From Epiperipatus broadwayi (taxonomy: Eukaryota; Onychophora; Udeonychophora; Euonychophora; Peripatidae), in the NCBI GenBank assembly GCA_028023455.1, contig JAQFVV010006272.1:2957127-3021126 (forward strand): 64,000 bases of DNA, written 5' to 3'. A program made the position numbers and the translations under genes. This document shows, one piece after another, positions 12,997 to 25,602 of this stretch (position 1 is the stretch's first letter; every line of letters begins with the position of its first letter). Below the pieces are notes generated by a model that saw nothing but the letters and a program-made list of their open reading frames with translations, searched no databases and had not been told where the DNA came from.

Positions 12997-14745
12997 TGTT
13001 GGGCACTATTTATAACAAAAATGTTAACTACAGTAACATGCCTTACATTTAAATTAAATTGACATTAATATTTTATGCATTTAGCAGATTTTGTTATTTC
13101 AAGCAGAGAAATAAAATATGGTTAATATTTTTACCTACTATCTATACCAATGTTCAGACTGAACAAGTTGCAGTTACATTTCCAGACTATTGAAACCCTT
13201 CATGAACTGCAGGAAGCAAACACTTCTCTTATGGATATTTTTATTTGTAATGTGATAAATCCTAGATGCTACTAGTAGCCTGACTAAAAATGTCAACAAA
13301 ATAAGTTTTAATTTTAGTACTTGATTTACCTGGCTAACACAAAGAGTAAGAAACTGGCTTAAATCAGACTGTCAGAGCAAATATACATATAACACACACA
13401 TATAATTAACTTTAAATTTACTTAAAATTATTATGTGGTAATTAAAAATTGATGAAACATGGAGAGGGAAAACTAATCCAAATCATCAAATTAAAATATG
13501 TTTAGTTGCATACACACAAAACAAAAGTAAAATATTAACATAATAGTTAAAAAAGTGAAGTAAATTAATTATGACCTTTTTTTCTAAGTATTAGTGCATT
13601 TCTAAAATAAGGTAAATAACCCAGTTGTTTTTACTTATAAAGTTTTGAAAGAATAAGTTTGTCTAGACATTTCATCTGGTATTTTATAATTACCTAGATG
13701 TTTGTTGTAATTTCATTTCTGGAGTGATAACCCCTCTCCTTGCCAAAGGTAATGGATTTCATTAACAGGTGTTCCTAACTTATTTTGGAAACTGTTTGTT
13801 CCTCTAATATGGGTTGGGATATATCTTGGTCTTGTTCAGAATAACATTTAAATTTACAGGCATGAATCTCAGTAATGGTAGACAAAGATTTTTACTATAT
13901 GTCAGACATCAGACATTGAAGAAACTGGTCAATGAAACCTGAATGAACATCCCTCTGTGATTCTGCAGTACATGATAAGGTTAAGATTACTGTGAAATTG
14001 ATAAATGGGAAACTTTGTATAGCAAACCTGCAGCAGAATTTTTAATAGAATATTATTGACTTAACAGCAAACTAAATGACAGTCTCTTAACAAAAAAAAT
14101 CAGCAAAACTTTATAATCTTCTTATAACAAAACTTGTCAGAAGAATAAAACAATAAGAAATTTGTAGCCTTTATACCTTTGCCATTTATTGTGGACCATC
14201 CATGTTATTAATTTAGTTTTTCAAATTCTTTAATTAGTTAATCTTCTTTTCTTACTTTTTAATTACAACTTGATCAAACTTATTATCTAATCAGTTGGAT
14301 ATACTAACTTCTAATAAAACCAAATTCTTTCTGATCAGATAATTTACACAAATTAGAGAGCTTTAATTAGATCAATAATTACCTAATTTAAATTATTGTT
14401 TATACCATGAAATTATTTTACTAAGCAACTTTATATTTACTTTTATATAGTTAAATTTATAATTTATTTTCTTTGTTTTTATAATCCATTGGAATTTTCT
14501 TTTAGTTAAAAGAGAACAGATAAGTGTTCTTTTAAATATTGAACTTAAAAATTTCTACATTTTAATAGGCTTTACCTCACTTTTTGATTTTATTTAAAGA
14601 AAAATATTTTTCTATTTTTATCTAATAAATTAACTAACTGTCTTCTTTTTTTTTTTTTAATATATATATATATATCATTTTGTTTTACTCATTCTAACTT
14701 TTATTTTTGAATTGTTCTATGTAACACATATATACATATATGTTA
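12997..14745 (-). repeat. LTR (5' copy) of the old element
   Basis: Direct-repeat partner of 7332-8960. It starts TGTTGGGC on the plus strand and loses similarity after gtaacacatatatacat. A (TA)n expansion near 14662-14676 is absent from the other copy. Confidence 0.75.
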
Positions 14746-17186
14746 CTCTATATTAAGTTTAATTAGTTGGTACTGACTTTTAATGATCTTATAAATAATA
14801 CTTTTTCAGAATTATCTAATAACTATCTAATTTTTAGGATGTTTAAATACACAATAAGTAATATGTTAATGGAGTTCCTCTATCCTAATTACTTATTTCT
14901 TCAATATTAAATGCATTTCTAATTAGACAGATTATATATTTCACAATAGGAATAAAATAGAAAACTTAGACATTTATTTATGCTTTAAGTAAACAGGTTC
15001 AATTCCAGTTAGATAAAATATAATTTTTTTTATATTTTTTTATTGAATTCTCAAATGTTTATAGCAGCTGCACCATTCAAAAATATCAATGCCTTTTCTA
15101 TTGTATTTTTTATAGACTCTTTTACATCTATATAGAATTACAGAAACATTATAGCTTGAACAGTTTTGATTTTCATTTTTAAAAGTGTATTCTAGGTATT
15201 TTTGAAAGTATATTCTAGGTATTTTATTTTAATTCAGATCAGTATTAAACTATAACCAATTTTTTGGTTTACTGAATATTTTATTGTTAATAATTAATCC
15301 AATGATACAAAACTGTTTTATTACAACAGTGCATTTGTTATCAATTTTGAAATTGTCTGTTGCACTTAATATGTTGTTTTACATATAGTTTCAATTTCAT
15401 CTTCACATAAATTAATCATTAACTTTTCTAATAAAAGTCTTCATTTCTTATACATTTTCAAATATAAGTATAGTATTATAAATGTATGTACTATTAATGT
15501 TTCTCTTAATAAATCAGAATCTACATTTATCTTTGTTCAATATACCTTTCTTCACTTCACATTTAACATGTAAAAAATAGGATTAAAACTCTTATAAATA
15601 TATATACCAGACTATGTAAAATACCACAATCTGTTTTAATTGTTGCTTCTAATTTCAAATAAAAACTTATTATATGAACATCTGCTTTTCTTTAAAAAAA
15701 TTCCTTAATTCATCAAAACAATGCATTTAGACCTTTTTTTGTAATATTGCTTTGTCTTTTCTATGATTCACTATGCATCAGTAATACTCTGATGTTGCTT
15801 ATTGAGATACATCTGAAATCAATGTGTCCATCTAGCATTTTTATTTCACAATAAGTCTCTAATGTGTGTTGTGAAATTTTAAGAATAATTTTAAATATAT
15901 TAATTATAAAATTTATAAGATGGATTTCAAATTTTATTGAATTTTTTTTTCATGTAAATGTAAATAATGATTGCTTTCAATATATAGACCATTTAGTAGT
16001 TGCTAGAATAATTAAAATATTTTGATTAGTATTTTATTAATCCTTTTTTTAATTTTTTGCAAAAATTATTTTGTAATTTTATACACTTCATCAGATTTAT
16101 CTTTTGGCAATAATCTCAAGTTTATTCTAATATTATTCACCATTATTTTTTTTTTTTTCAATATTAAATATCTCATCAAAAATGTATCACGTATAACCTG
16201 TCTTTGGCTTTATAGCAATCTTTGACATTTTTCAATTAATGTATTTTGTGTTGAAACTTTCTTTTAATGTTATCAATTCACTGAAAGATTTTTCAAACTT
16301 ATTTACACTTGTACTATTTTTACGAACGTTGTAATATTTCTCTTTTTTTTCTGGATATTCTTTGTATTTTTCTATTCACTTTTTCTATCAGAGATTAATC
16401 ATCTCTAATTTTGAATTCTTTTATTTGTTTTTGCAATAATCATTGTATTTTTCTACATGTAATTGATCTTGTTTTTTATTTTATCCATTTTTTTCTAAGC
16501 TTGCATTTTAATTGCTATTTTTTTATTCATAATTTATATGGTTCATTATTATTTGCATCCAAAATTTTTTATAAATTTCTGATGTTATTTTTTATTATTT
16601 GTTTTATGTCTAGAGTGTTAGAGAAGTTTATAGAATTTTTCGGTCTCTGAAGTTTGCACATAAATAATTCACAATCTGATATCATTGATCAAGATATATT
16701 AAAACTGATTTTATTATTGGATATCAAGAATGTATTATATTACTATGAACTTCATCTTATAATATTCATACTTAGGCTTAGATTGCATAAAAATATATGG
16801 ATATAAAAAATTATTAAACTCACAAAAACGTATTACTTATCCTCCTGCTTCAATTCTGCTTCCAAAACCATGTGCTATATAAGGTGGGAACTTAACATTC
16901 TAATCAAGGATCATTGATAGCATTCTTTGACTGTTAGTATTGTTAAATTTTTCCTCAATTTCATATTAAAACTTTTCAAATTTTCTTCATTAATTAGAAT
17001 TATTAAAGCATACATTTACATTATGTTATTGGTGAATCGAATCCAAAGATAAAATTGACATCAATTTATTATTCTTAAAATTATATTCTTAAAAATACTT
17101 CCAATATTCTTTTTTATATAATTAAATATCCAATATTCTTTTTGATAATGAAAGCATCATCATTTCTTTATTACTTTTTGTCCTTG
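14746..17186. other. AT-rich non-coding DNA
   Basis: Very T-rich. Open frames at 16022-16225 and 16411-16650 are phenylalanine/leucine/isoleucine-rich products of poly-T composition, with no domain pattern. Nothing assignable. Confidence 0.5.
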
Positions 17187-17194
17187 ACCTAGAT
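17187..17194. repeat. hAT target-site duplication, left (ACCTAGAT)
   Basis: The 8-mer ACCTAGAT sits directly before the left terminal inverted repeat and is repeated exactly at 20181-20188. Eight base pairs is the duplication length expected for hAT transposition. Confidence 0.92.
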
Positions 17195-18150
17195 CACATA
17201 TGGGCAACCTCCTGCCCTCTATGACTTTTAATCCGGTTCCCCACTAATCTATTTCAACCATGTTTGATTCCAATTATCAAATTTTTGAATAGAGCTTAGT
17301 GAGAGTTACGTTTAATTTTTATCTTTTGTGTAATTAAATAATTATGTTATTTAATACATTTATATTTTATAATATTTTTATTTAAGTCTTCTAATGATTA
17401 AAAGTTAAAAAAACTAAAATTATTAATATTTTAAAATAGTGAAAATAAATGTGAAAACGAAGTTCTTAGCAATAACAAAAAGCAGTTTTAATTAGCTGCA
17501 CAGAATATATTGATAGAACAAAATATTAGAATTTTATAACATTAAACAAATGATACAATTAATTATCATCAAAGAAACAAAAAAATTATAAATGTTAATA
17601 AATTATTTACTGTTATTAAAAAATTATTCCCTACTGTTTTTGCAAAAGCAAATTTTGTAATGTTAGCAATGGCAATTTCTGCTTTCTCACCACATATTTC
17701 CTATGAGCAATCTTTTTAAAAAGAAAATATTTTCAGACAATTCCCTACTAGTGATGTCATTTTTGGTTTAATAATAAATGTTTTACAAAAATATTATGTC
17801 ATTATCATTGACTATTACTGAAAATCACATTTATTTTGTCTTATTTAGCTTCTCTCAGAATTAATACATCGAACAGTTAAGCTGATGTCATATGACACTG
17901 CAAAACACATCTCCTTTTCTCCCATCAAGATCTCTTTCTCATTTTGACTACTAGTGTGAGAACGTGTTTAACATATCATTTTAATATTTGCATTTAGGTT
18001 GTGCCTTTTTTTGTGTTCTATCTGCAATGTAAAAAGCAGTTTTGTTTTTATTTTAATATTTGCATTGGGTTGTGCCTTGATAAGTACCCGCATTTATATT
18101 GTTTTCTGTTCAGTATCTGTAGTGTTAAAAACTGTTTTGTTTGACAGTTC

Positions 18151-18153
<3 letters not shown>

Positions 18154-18240
<87 letters not shown>
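18154..18240. repeat. (TA)n microsatellite inside the hAT element
   Basis: Near-pure TA dinucleotide run with two small interruptions (tagatata, aatata). It gives rise to spurious Ile/Tyr-rich frames on both strands. Confidence 0.97.
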
Positions 18241-18241
<1 letters not shown>

Positions 18242-18326
18242 CTTTGAAATTTGGAACAATGTCAGGGATTATATTAAAAAAAGAAAAGTAGATACAGAGA
18301 ATCATCAATTTCAAGACAACTAGACA

Positions 18327-20038
18327 GAAAAGTATTATTTTATTCTGAATAAAGGTTTTCCTATATGTTTGCCGTGCAATGAATCAGTATCAATCAACAA
18401 AGAATACAAATTGAAGAGACACTTTACTTCAAAACATGCGGATCAGCAAAAAATTGATGGACAACTATGAGAGGATAAAATAGAGAAATTGAAGAAGAAC
18501 TTGAATACCCAGCAGCAAATGCTTATCAAGCAAAGAATGCAGCACAGAAGCATTGTGAAAGCCAGCTTTGTGTTAAGCAAAAAAATTGCTAAGCATTCTA
18601 AATCATTTGGTGAAGGAAAATTTATCAAAGAATGTCTGCTTGGATGTTGCAAATATAATATGTCCTGAAAAAAAAAGATTTAGAGAATATTAGTTTATCA
18701 AGATGTACTGTTGTCTGGTGGATAGAAATCATGGCTGATGATATTCAAAAAAGTTTAAAAGAGAAGATTGCTAGATTCAAAGCATTTTCAATTGCTTTGG
18801 ATGACAGCACTGATGCCTCTGATACAGCACAACTAGCAATATTTATGCAGGGAGTTAATGTGGATTTTAATATCATAGAAGAATTGTTGGCACTTTGGCC
18901 ACTAAAAGGAACAACTACTGGTGTTATATTTGAAGAGGTCAAAACAGTTTGAGATATTTGGGCTTAAATGGAGTTCACTATCTGGAATGTGCACTGATGG
19001 AGCCCCTGCAATGGTTGGTGCACAGAAGGGATTTATTTTAATAGTTCACAAAAAAGCAATTGAACTATAGATCCATCTGGAAAATTTTAACAAATTTTCA
19101 TTGCATTATCCACTAACAAAATCTATGTGCAAAATCAATTATATATATAAATGTTATAGAAGTTGTAGTATTCAGTATTAATTTTATTAAGTCACATGCA
19201 CTTAATCACCACCAATTTAAGGAATATTTGGCAGACTTATTTTCAGAGTATGAAAATGTGTCTTATTATTGTGAAGTGAAATGGTTGAGTAAAGGTAAAA
19301 TGTTAATATGATTTTATGAGCTGAGACAAGACATAGCAGATTTTATGGACATAAAATGAAAAACAATTAACCAAGTAAGAGATGAAGAGTGGTTTTGTGA
19401 TTTGACATTCCTTGTAGATGTCACTGGATATCTAAATGAACTTAATCTTAAATTGCAAAAACTAGAACAATTGATTCATGAACTGTATGGACATGTCAGT
19501 GCTTTTTGTAATAAACTAAAATTGTTGGAAACTCAGATAAGAGCTAAAAATTGTTACCATTTTCCTACTCTAGCAACTCATAAAAATATCCCTTATAATT
19601 GTTATAGAGATGAACTAAATGCATTAATAGAGCAATTTGATACAAGATTTGCAAACTTCCAAAATAAAGGCTCCATATTCACTATATTTTCTCATCTGAT
19701 GGATGTTGCCAGAAAATTTACAGATGGAACTTATTGAGATTCAAGCAGATTTAGTGCAATAATCACAGTTTAATAACATTGCTTTGGCAGATTTTTATAA
19801 ACATTTGGTGGAAGAAAAATATACAAATTTATGTGTCTTTTCAAGAAGAATTATTTGTCTTTTTGGCAGCACATATATGTGTGAATAGTTTTTTTCTAGA
19901 ATGAAATTTAATAAATCAAAAATTCAGACAAGAATAACAGACAAAAACCTTGAAAATTCTATGTGATTGTCCTTAAGCAATATTCCCATCAATATTGATA
20001 GTCTCATTGTTGAAGTACAAGACCAATCCTCACATTAA
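18327..20038 (+). pseudogene. hAT transposase relic, BED finger to dimerisation domain
   Basis: Domains can be followed in order through stops and frameshifts. An N-terminal BED-like zinc finger (FPICLPCNESV, then RHFTSKHADQ) supplies the Cys and His pairs. Next come FKAFSIALDDSTDASDTAQL with the first catalytic-region aspartates, then WSSLSGMCTDGAPAMVG, the signature of ZBED/GTF2IRD2-type hAT transposases. A helical insertion follows (19402-19737 still open), and the C-terminal hAT dimerisation segment is FSRMKFNKSKIQTRITD. A functional protein would bind terminal repeats and cut and paste the element. This copy has stops at many points (e.g. after the BED finger, before 18960, throughout 19070-19400). 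Related host genes exist by domestication, but the stops argue against that here. Confidence 0.85.
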
Positions 20039-20180
20039 ATTGTTATATCATTATTATGAAATTTATGTAGCCCTTTATCATATACTATTACTTTATGCTA
20101 TATAATTATTTGGTCTGGCTCTTAACTTGAAGACAGAAAGATAATTTGGCCCCTGAACAAGTAAAGGTTGCCCATGCCTG

Positions 20181-20188
20181 ACCTAGAT
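20181..20188. repeat. hAT target-site duplication, right (ACCTAGAT)
   Basis: Exact repeat of 17187-17194 abutting the right terminus. Confidence 0.92.
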
Positions 20189-20514
20189 GATAGAACATGT
20201 TTTTTTAACTAAAATCTTCAATGTCTATTTTAATTTATTAATTCTAATTATCTCGAACCATAAAAATAGATTTATAATGCCTACAGTTAAATATCAAAAT
20301 TAATTCTTTCTAGTTGTAATAAAGGGATGTAAAATGAATTAAAATGGGTTTTAATGACTGTAAATGAGATATTCAAAATAAAAATTATTGATATATTTTT
20401 GAAATTATTTAATCTAAAACAAAAACAGTATGATCAAAATGTGAAAAGCTATAACAATAATTTTTTTACAGATTTCTGAATATATAAGTATTTATTTCTC
20501 TTTTCAAAATCATG

Positions 20515-20564
<50 letters not shown>

Positions 20565-21169
20565 ACATTCTTAAAACACAAAACATAGCATTATATTTCA
20601 CAAAAACCGTTACTATTTCTTTTTACATTATATTCTTTCAAATTAAATTATATTTCTCTTTAAATAACAAACTCATATCTATCCTTCTCAAATTGTGGTA
20701 ATAAACAATATTATTTCTAGAATTGTTCTTATTTCTAAATTAGATTTTAATTGATGTTTTACAACATGTTTAAAAAGATAAATATGCAAAAAACTATAAC
20801 AGTCAAAAATGCTCCAAAAAATATACAAGGTTTATACTTGATGAAACTCTAAAATATTAATTATATAAATCACAGTGTCTAAAATAATGCTAAGATCATA
20901 TAATTGAGCATTGATTCCCATTAACAAATACCCCATGGCTTTAATAAATCAAGGATCTAATTTCACATGTAAATGATCCTTAGAAATGTAATCCAATTAC
21001 TAAGTCATTTCAATTCACAACCTTCCCATAGTACATACATTATAATGGGATATATTTCTTTGAATCCCAATCAAAAATTCATGATAAACATACTGAAAAG
21101 CTTTACAAATTTATAAACATATTTCTGATAATGCTAGCCAAGCAGCAGTAATGTTTCTCTTTCATCATA
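20189..21169. other. AT-rich non-coding DNA with (TA)n
   Basis: Spacer between the hAT and Penelope-like elements; includes a (TA)n microsatellite at 20517-20561. No other feature seen. Confidence 0.5.
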
Positions 21170-21990
21170 GATCATTCATATAGATGTGTTTACAGTGGTA
21201 TACAAGGACTGGGAAGACTCATGCCATTGCCTCAGATACTTAGAATTGATCAGACAAGAAAACACAGCTCATCTGGATTATTCTATGTCCATCAAACTGC
21301 TTGAAATTCGTGAGTTTATACACCTGGGCTCAAATGTACCTAGATCTCACAAATTGGCCACTCTATTTTTTTTATACCACAACCATGCTCTATGTAAGCA
21401 TGAAGTATTCCACAAGGGAAACATAGACTTATATATCAAAGATTTATGATTTAAACATAGTTTTTTAAAAAGAAAAATAACACAATTCTACAGAAAAATT
21501 AAATGCTAACTTCCCTGCTAATGATAGACTATGACTTCTCTGCCAAACATGCCTACCTTAACATAAACCTTTAATAAAACATTTTCTTCTGACTTATCAC
21601 CTTGCTTGCCACACAACTCTTTAATTAATAGACTACTGAATAAATCCAAAGATAGCCTTGAACCTGAACTTATGCCAAGCACCATTTATAAAATTAAATG
21701 TGCCCAAACTGGATGTCAAACAATCTATTATGGGGAATCCTGAGCATTCTTGTCTCCTCACCTTTCCCAGCATCAATAGTTATACAACAGAGCCTCAGAT
21801 AAGCCAGAACATAGCTGTATAATTCTTAAGCACCAAAAAGTGACAGGACATTGGTTTGTCATATCCTGTGTAACTATCCAATACATTGAACAAAATGATT
21901 CAAAGAGAAAAAATAAAAGAGGCTTACTATATAGCCAATATTATGAATGCTTTCAGCTGTAGAAACTCATTCTTCCTTTTCTCCAAAAAA
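21170..21990 (+). pseudogene. Penelope-like retroelement relic (RT end plus GIY-YIG)
   Basis: The open part 21186-21449 ends with FIHLGSNVPRSHKLATLFF and LCKHEVFHKGNIDLYIKDL. This matches the RT C-terminal pattern of Penelope-like elements (S-hP-hK-...-L...RA...C....H..ei.yi...L). After a frame change, about 21650-21750 reads TIYKIKCAQTGCQTIYYGES, the core of a GIY-YIG endonuclease. It is followed by HLSQHQ and ILKHQKVTGH, the trailing Arg/His/Glu-type region of that domain, to about 21930. GIY-YIG fused behind RT is diagnostic of Penelope-like elements. The copy is 5'-truncated and carries stops (one directly after YYGES), so it is dead. Confidence 0.75.
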
Positions 21991-22737
21991 TGGATGCTCT
22001 AATTTAAATATTTAATATCAAATTTAAATAAATTAATCACTTCAAATATATACAATTGCACTCACCTCTCCATTATGATTATAGTTCATTTTGCTGTGAA
22101 TATGAGAATGCCATAAGTTCTTGAAAGTACTAAGCCATATTTAATTTATAAAAATAACAAACTTTTCTATAGTTGTGTATAAGCACACATTACATTTATT
22201 ATGCATAGAGAGATTATTATCTCTGGACATTTTTATTTGAGCTTTTACTATTAACCAATATATATTATAGTACCACCAGGTATTTCAGTTTATACACTCT
22301 TTAATAAGATGGCTAATTCTATTAGTATCAAGCAGTAGCTTGGAACACGACACTCAACCATAATATTTTACTATTTAATTTAAAATACTTTATTGAACTG
22401 ATGAAATGTGAGAATGAGAATTAAACAGAAATCAGGGTTTTAAAATACAAAAATGGTTTACTTCACACAATAGCAATACTCTAAATACATCAAGACATTT
22501 CCTTCAAATAAATGAACTTTTTCAAACTGGAGAGTAGGATTATCGATAAGGCATAAAAAATAATAATTTTCATGATCTTCTTTAATTATAACTATAAATT
22601 AAAATATTTCTTTATTCTTCTCCCCTTCCCTTATACCTAACTGATGTTTTAATTATAGCATATCAAAAAAAAAGGTAATCAAATAACTTTCCATTAAAAA
22701 AATTCAAAAAAAAAAAACATTAAAGCAATGTATTGTA
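21991..22737. other. AT-rich non-coding DNA
   Basis: No feature recognised. Confidence 0.45.
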
Positions 22738-22930
22738 TTGGTCACCACGTCCTACCTCCAACATGACCTAGATCATGGAAGAATTTCGAGCCATTCTGAT
22801 TTTGATTTGATTCGAGACCAGTTTGGATTCAAACCCCATCCCAAGATCCCAGACCAAACACCCAAAGTATGACCTATAATGACCATACAATGATAATATT
22901 TGCCACGAACTAGCTCAACGGATATGATTA
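22738..22930 (-). repeat. SINE-like dispersed repeat (tRNA-type boxes)
   Basis: Similar to 1570-1850 around gaccagtttggattcaaac and the CCCAAGATCCCAGACC block. On the minus strand the B-box match is GGGGTTTGAATCC. Near the right end the plus strand has AACTAGCTCAACGG, an A-box-like string also seen in the LTRs at 28510 and 32768 as ACTAGCTCAGC. Exact ends are unknown. Confidence 0.45.
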
Positions 22931-24365
22931 CTAATGAGACTATTTAACTGATTCTAAAATAATGCAGGATAGAACTATTTATGGATATCTCTGAATAAAT
23001 CAATACATATATATTTGGGTTGCCAAAACAATAGTAGACATTAATACTTAATCTAATTAATAAATAATGATGGATCAGATACCAAGTATAATATATAATA
23101 TTTAATACAAGGAATGATTATATAAATGATGATGATGATTTGCATAAATTATCTCTAGTCTTAAAACATGAAATTACAATTTACAAAGCTAATGGCAGTT
23201 TTTTTTTTTTATATATGCCAATAATTGATGCATAAGTACCTAAGGTATAGGTATATATATATATATATATCTAACATATGCTCTGACAAAGCAAACGTGT
23301 GATTAAAATATGTATAGTATATATGTCAAATGAGTTATGCATGTTGACTATTAATTTGATATTTATATAAAACGAAAATACGTTTCTAATTTATTAAAAA
23401 GTAAGTCAAATTTGTCTTCCAACATCTTATAAATCAGTTTGTGGAAAGCATGAGAAATACAAAAGTATGATTTCAATTAAGCACTTGGCAAAGTACGATT
23501 ATTTAGACTTGCATAGAAATGTAAAATAAGTTGATTTTAAAAGGAATCAATTCGTCACGAATTACAAAGCAACAATGCGGTCCATTATTTGAACCCAGCA
23601 ATGAAAACAGTCCTAACACATTATGAACATTTGAATGTGTATGAAATGAATGGTTTTGTCGAAGATTCAAGAAGATCAATGGCTTCTTGTTTCAACAAGT
23701 ATCTTTTGGCCATGTGAATAGTTGTGGAACACGGGGAAAGCCAGATAGGGACTTAGCCACAAACCTTTGGAGTTCCAACCAAGTAACAAACAAATGAGAA
23801 AATAACATTTGTTTTATGTTTCAATCAATTATAAACTAATACCACAGGAATGATAAAACCTAAGAAATCAAGAGGATCGTTCTTGCTAGCAACGTTGGGA
23901 ACAGAAATAATATAATTGTCATGATATTAAATTTAAAGCCCAAATTATATAATATAAATGCTTGACAATAGGCAAATGCCTAAACCCAATTATATAATAA
24001 TACCCCTTTATATCATGCTACCCCCAAACACGAATGCTGGAAGACCAGGCTTAACTCAGAAAATATATTTCTCTCCCTCACAAAACTCCATCAAAACTTT
24101 AATGAATTCAAATTAACAAATGTGAATAATCTTTTGGAAATTAAATAAATCTAGTCAAGAGCATAGTAACTATAAGTTAAGCTAATAAAATTTATATCAG
24201 CTCTTGGTGAACTGATATCAAGTAATTAATAAATCTTTCAACCCGATAATTAGTAGAACTATTATTAATTTAGTTTTTATAGGCAAGAGATATGCTATAA
24301 AACTTTATACGGTAAATATTTTCTTAGGATAAATTTAAACGAAAAACATCGAGTTGAAAGTATTA
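22931..24365. other. AT-rich non-coding DNA
   Basis: Contains short TA tracts (about 23251-23270). A somewhat GC-richer patch at 23560-23770 may be an unrecognised repeat. No gene seen. Confidence 0.4.
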
Positions 24366-24374
24366 TTGGCATAT
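24366..24374. repeat. Merlin target-site duplication, left (TTGGCATAT)
   Basis: TTGGCATAT directly precedes the left terminus and recurs exactly at 25764-25772; 8-9 bp duplications are typical of Merlin transposons. Confidence 0.9.
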
Positions 24375-24854
24375 GGTAAAACTGACTATTAGCGGCCCCA
24401 ACATTTCGCCCTCTATTTTTAAAAAAACAACTAAATTTTTTTCGTACTAAATGTATCTAACTATAAATATACTGTATATCTAAGTATAAAGGTTAATAAA
24501 AAAAAGAATTTAAAAAATCATTTTATGCGTAGTTTTGATTTGTAAAGTATATCTAACGGTCACAACTGTATATATAATTATAAATAAGTAAAAAATAAAA
24601 AAATTTTATTTTAATTTTTAGAGAATAAGTATATTTATTAATAAATTTTTTTGGATTTTTAGGAGCCAGGCTCCCCCCTCCTCATACCCTTTGGTAAAAT
24701 TTATTTTATTTATTGAAGGAAAAATTTTTAAAAAGGTTTGTTTTAAGTAGCCCCTTTTTTCAAAATGTCGACATTTATAAATAAGTAAATAAATAAACGA
24801 TATTAACTATAAATGTTTTTACATAACGATTAATAAAAAAAATGAACTTACTTT

Positions 24855-25363
24855 TTATCCATAGTTTTGAGCTAGACACATGAGGAAATTCAGGAAATCG
24901 GTGTCACGTTCGTGCATACTCCTAAATGAAAATTCATGCAGGTAGGATGAGAACAAAGTTCTGCTGGTACCAAATTGGTATTTTAGCTTACACTTTGCTC
25001 TCATCCACATATTTTTTACATTATTAGTGTGAATAAGTTCATCATCTGGGTTAACAAAGTTGTCTTGATGGATGACAACAGAGTGAAAATATATACCATT
25101 AGAAAGACCACTGATATTGTTATGGTCAGTTCCAGAGTTTGAAATTGTTCCAGCAGGTAACGAGTATTCCATCTTTCTGCCAGAACAGCCGCAACATCTA
25201 TAATTTCATTTTGAGGAACTAAAGAAGTGATAGAAACTCTATCTGCTATTTTTGACACTGCAAAAATTACATGTGGCAAAAGTAGTTCATAATTTTGACA
25301 GCAGGGACTTCTTTGGTTACACTTGTTAAGTTTTGCCACACAATGTAGCTCTAAATTGCACAT
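24855..25363 (-). pseudogene. ISXO2-like (Merlin) transposase C-terminal fragment
   Basis: The frame 25172-24855 reads FHSVVIHQDNFVNPDDELIH, then HTNNVKNMWMRAKCKLKYQF, then GTSRTLFSSYLHEFSFR, then FLNFLMCLAQNYG and a stop. This is the C-terminal half of the IS1595/ISXO2 DDE fold used by Merlin: HxxVNHxxxFVDP, HTxxIExxW and the YLxEFxWR motif. The third catalytic position, usually Glu in the HTxxIE context, reads Lys (VKN), which would inactivate the enzyme. Upstream, a second frame up to 25363 overlaps, suggesting a frameshift near 25170-25190. The N-terminal zinc finger and first catalytic Asp are missing. Confidence 0.8.
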
Positions 25364-25483
25364 AAAAATGTAAGTTTTATTAAATTTTATTTATTAACCT
25401 TCATGTAAAAAATACATTTATAGTTAGATATACTTTACAATTACATAGTAAGAATAATGTAGTTCGAACCATGGGAATGGAGA

Positions 25484-25602
25484 TCGATGAATCATACTTC
25501 TTTCATACATCCTACCTGCAGAAATTTGCATTTAGAGATATGCACGAACATGACACCATTTTCATGAATTTCCTCATGTGTCTAGCTCAAAACTATGCAT
25601 AA
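25484..25602 (+). pseudogene. Inverted second copy of the Merlin transposase C-terminus
   Basis: On the plus strand this reads SYLQKFAFRDMHEHDTIF, then MNFLMCLAQNYA and a stop. That is a diverged paralogue of the minus-strand end at 24855-24960 (SYLHEFSFRSMHERDTDF, FLNFLMCLAQNYG). The differences between the arms show the inverted duplication is older than this insertion or has since diverged; it was probably present in the mobilised parent because the element has perfect target duplications outside both arms. Confidence 0.8.

Larger units (their letters stand above)
7332..14745 (-). mobile_element. Old, nested LTR retrotransposon (gag only visible)
   Basis: Two long diverged direct repeats (about 7332-8960 and 12997-14745) flank a roughly 4-kb interior holding a decayed gag on the minus strand. 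On the minus strand the right-hand repeat ends in CCAACA and is followed at once by TGGGTGCCTAAAATTC, a primer-binding-site-like start. Just inside the left repeat the plus strand has a pyrimidine run (tccctctc, near 8974), a candidate polypurine tract on the minus strand. No protease, reverse transcriptase, RNase H or integrase motif was found. A LINE fragment and an (AAT)n tract are nested inside. The LTR divergence, clearly over 10% by eye with many indels, makes it the oldest LTR element here. Confidence 0.75.
17195..20180 (+). mobile_element. Complete but dead hAT DNA transposon (ZBED/GTF2IRD2-like)
   Basis: A 2986-bp element bounded by matching terminal inverted repeats: the left end reads CACATATGGGCAACCT, and the right end read inward is CAGGCATGGGCAACCT. 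Perfect 8-bp duplications ACCTAGAT flank it. The interior carries one plus-strand transposase relic (18327-20038) after about 1.1 kb of AT-rich leader. A long (TA)n tract at 18154-18240 lies just before the coding part. Boundaries are secure; the coding part is broken by several stops, so this copy cannot make transposase. Confidence 0.9.

Noticed and set aside
18048-18314. Isoleucine/tyrosine-rich open frames on both strands
   Set aside because: They are direct translations of a (TA)n tract inside the hAT element.
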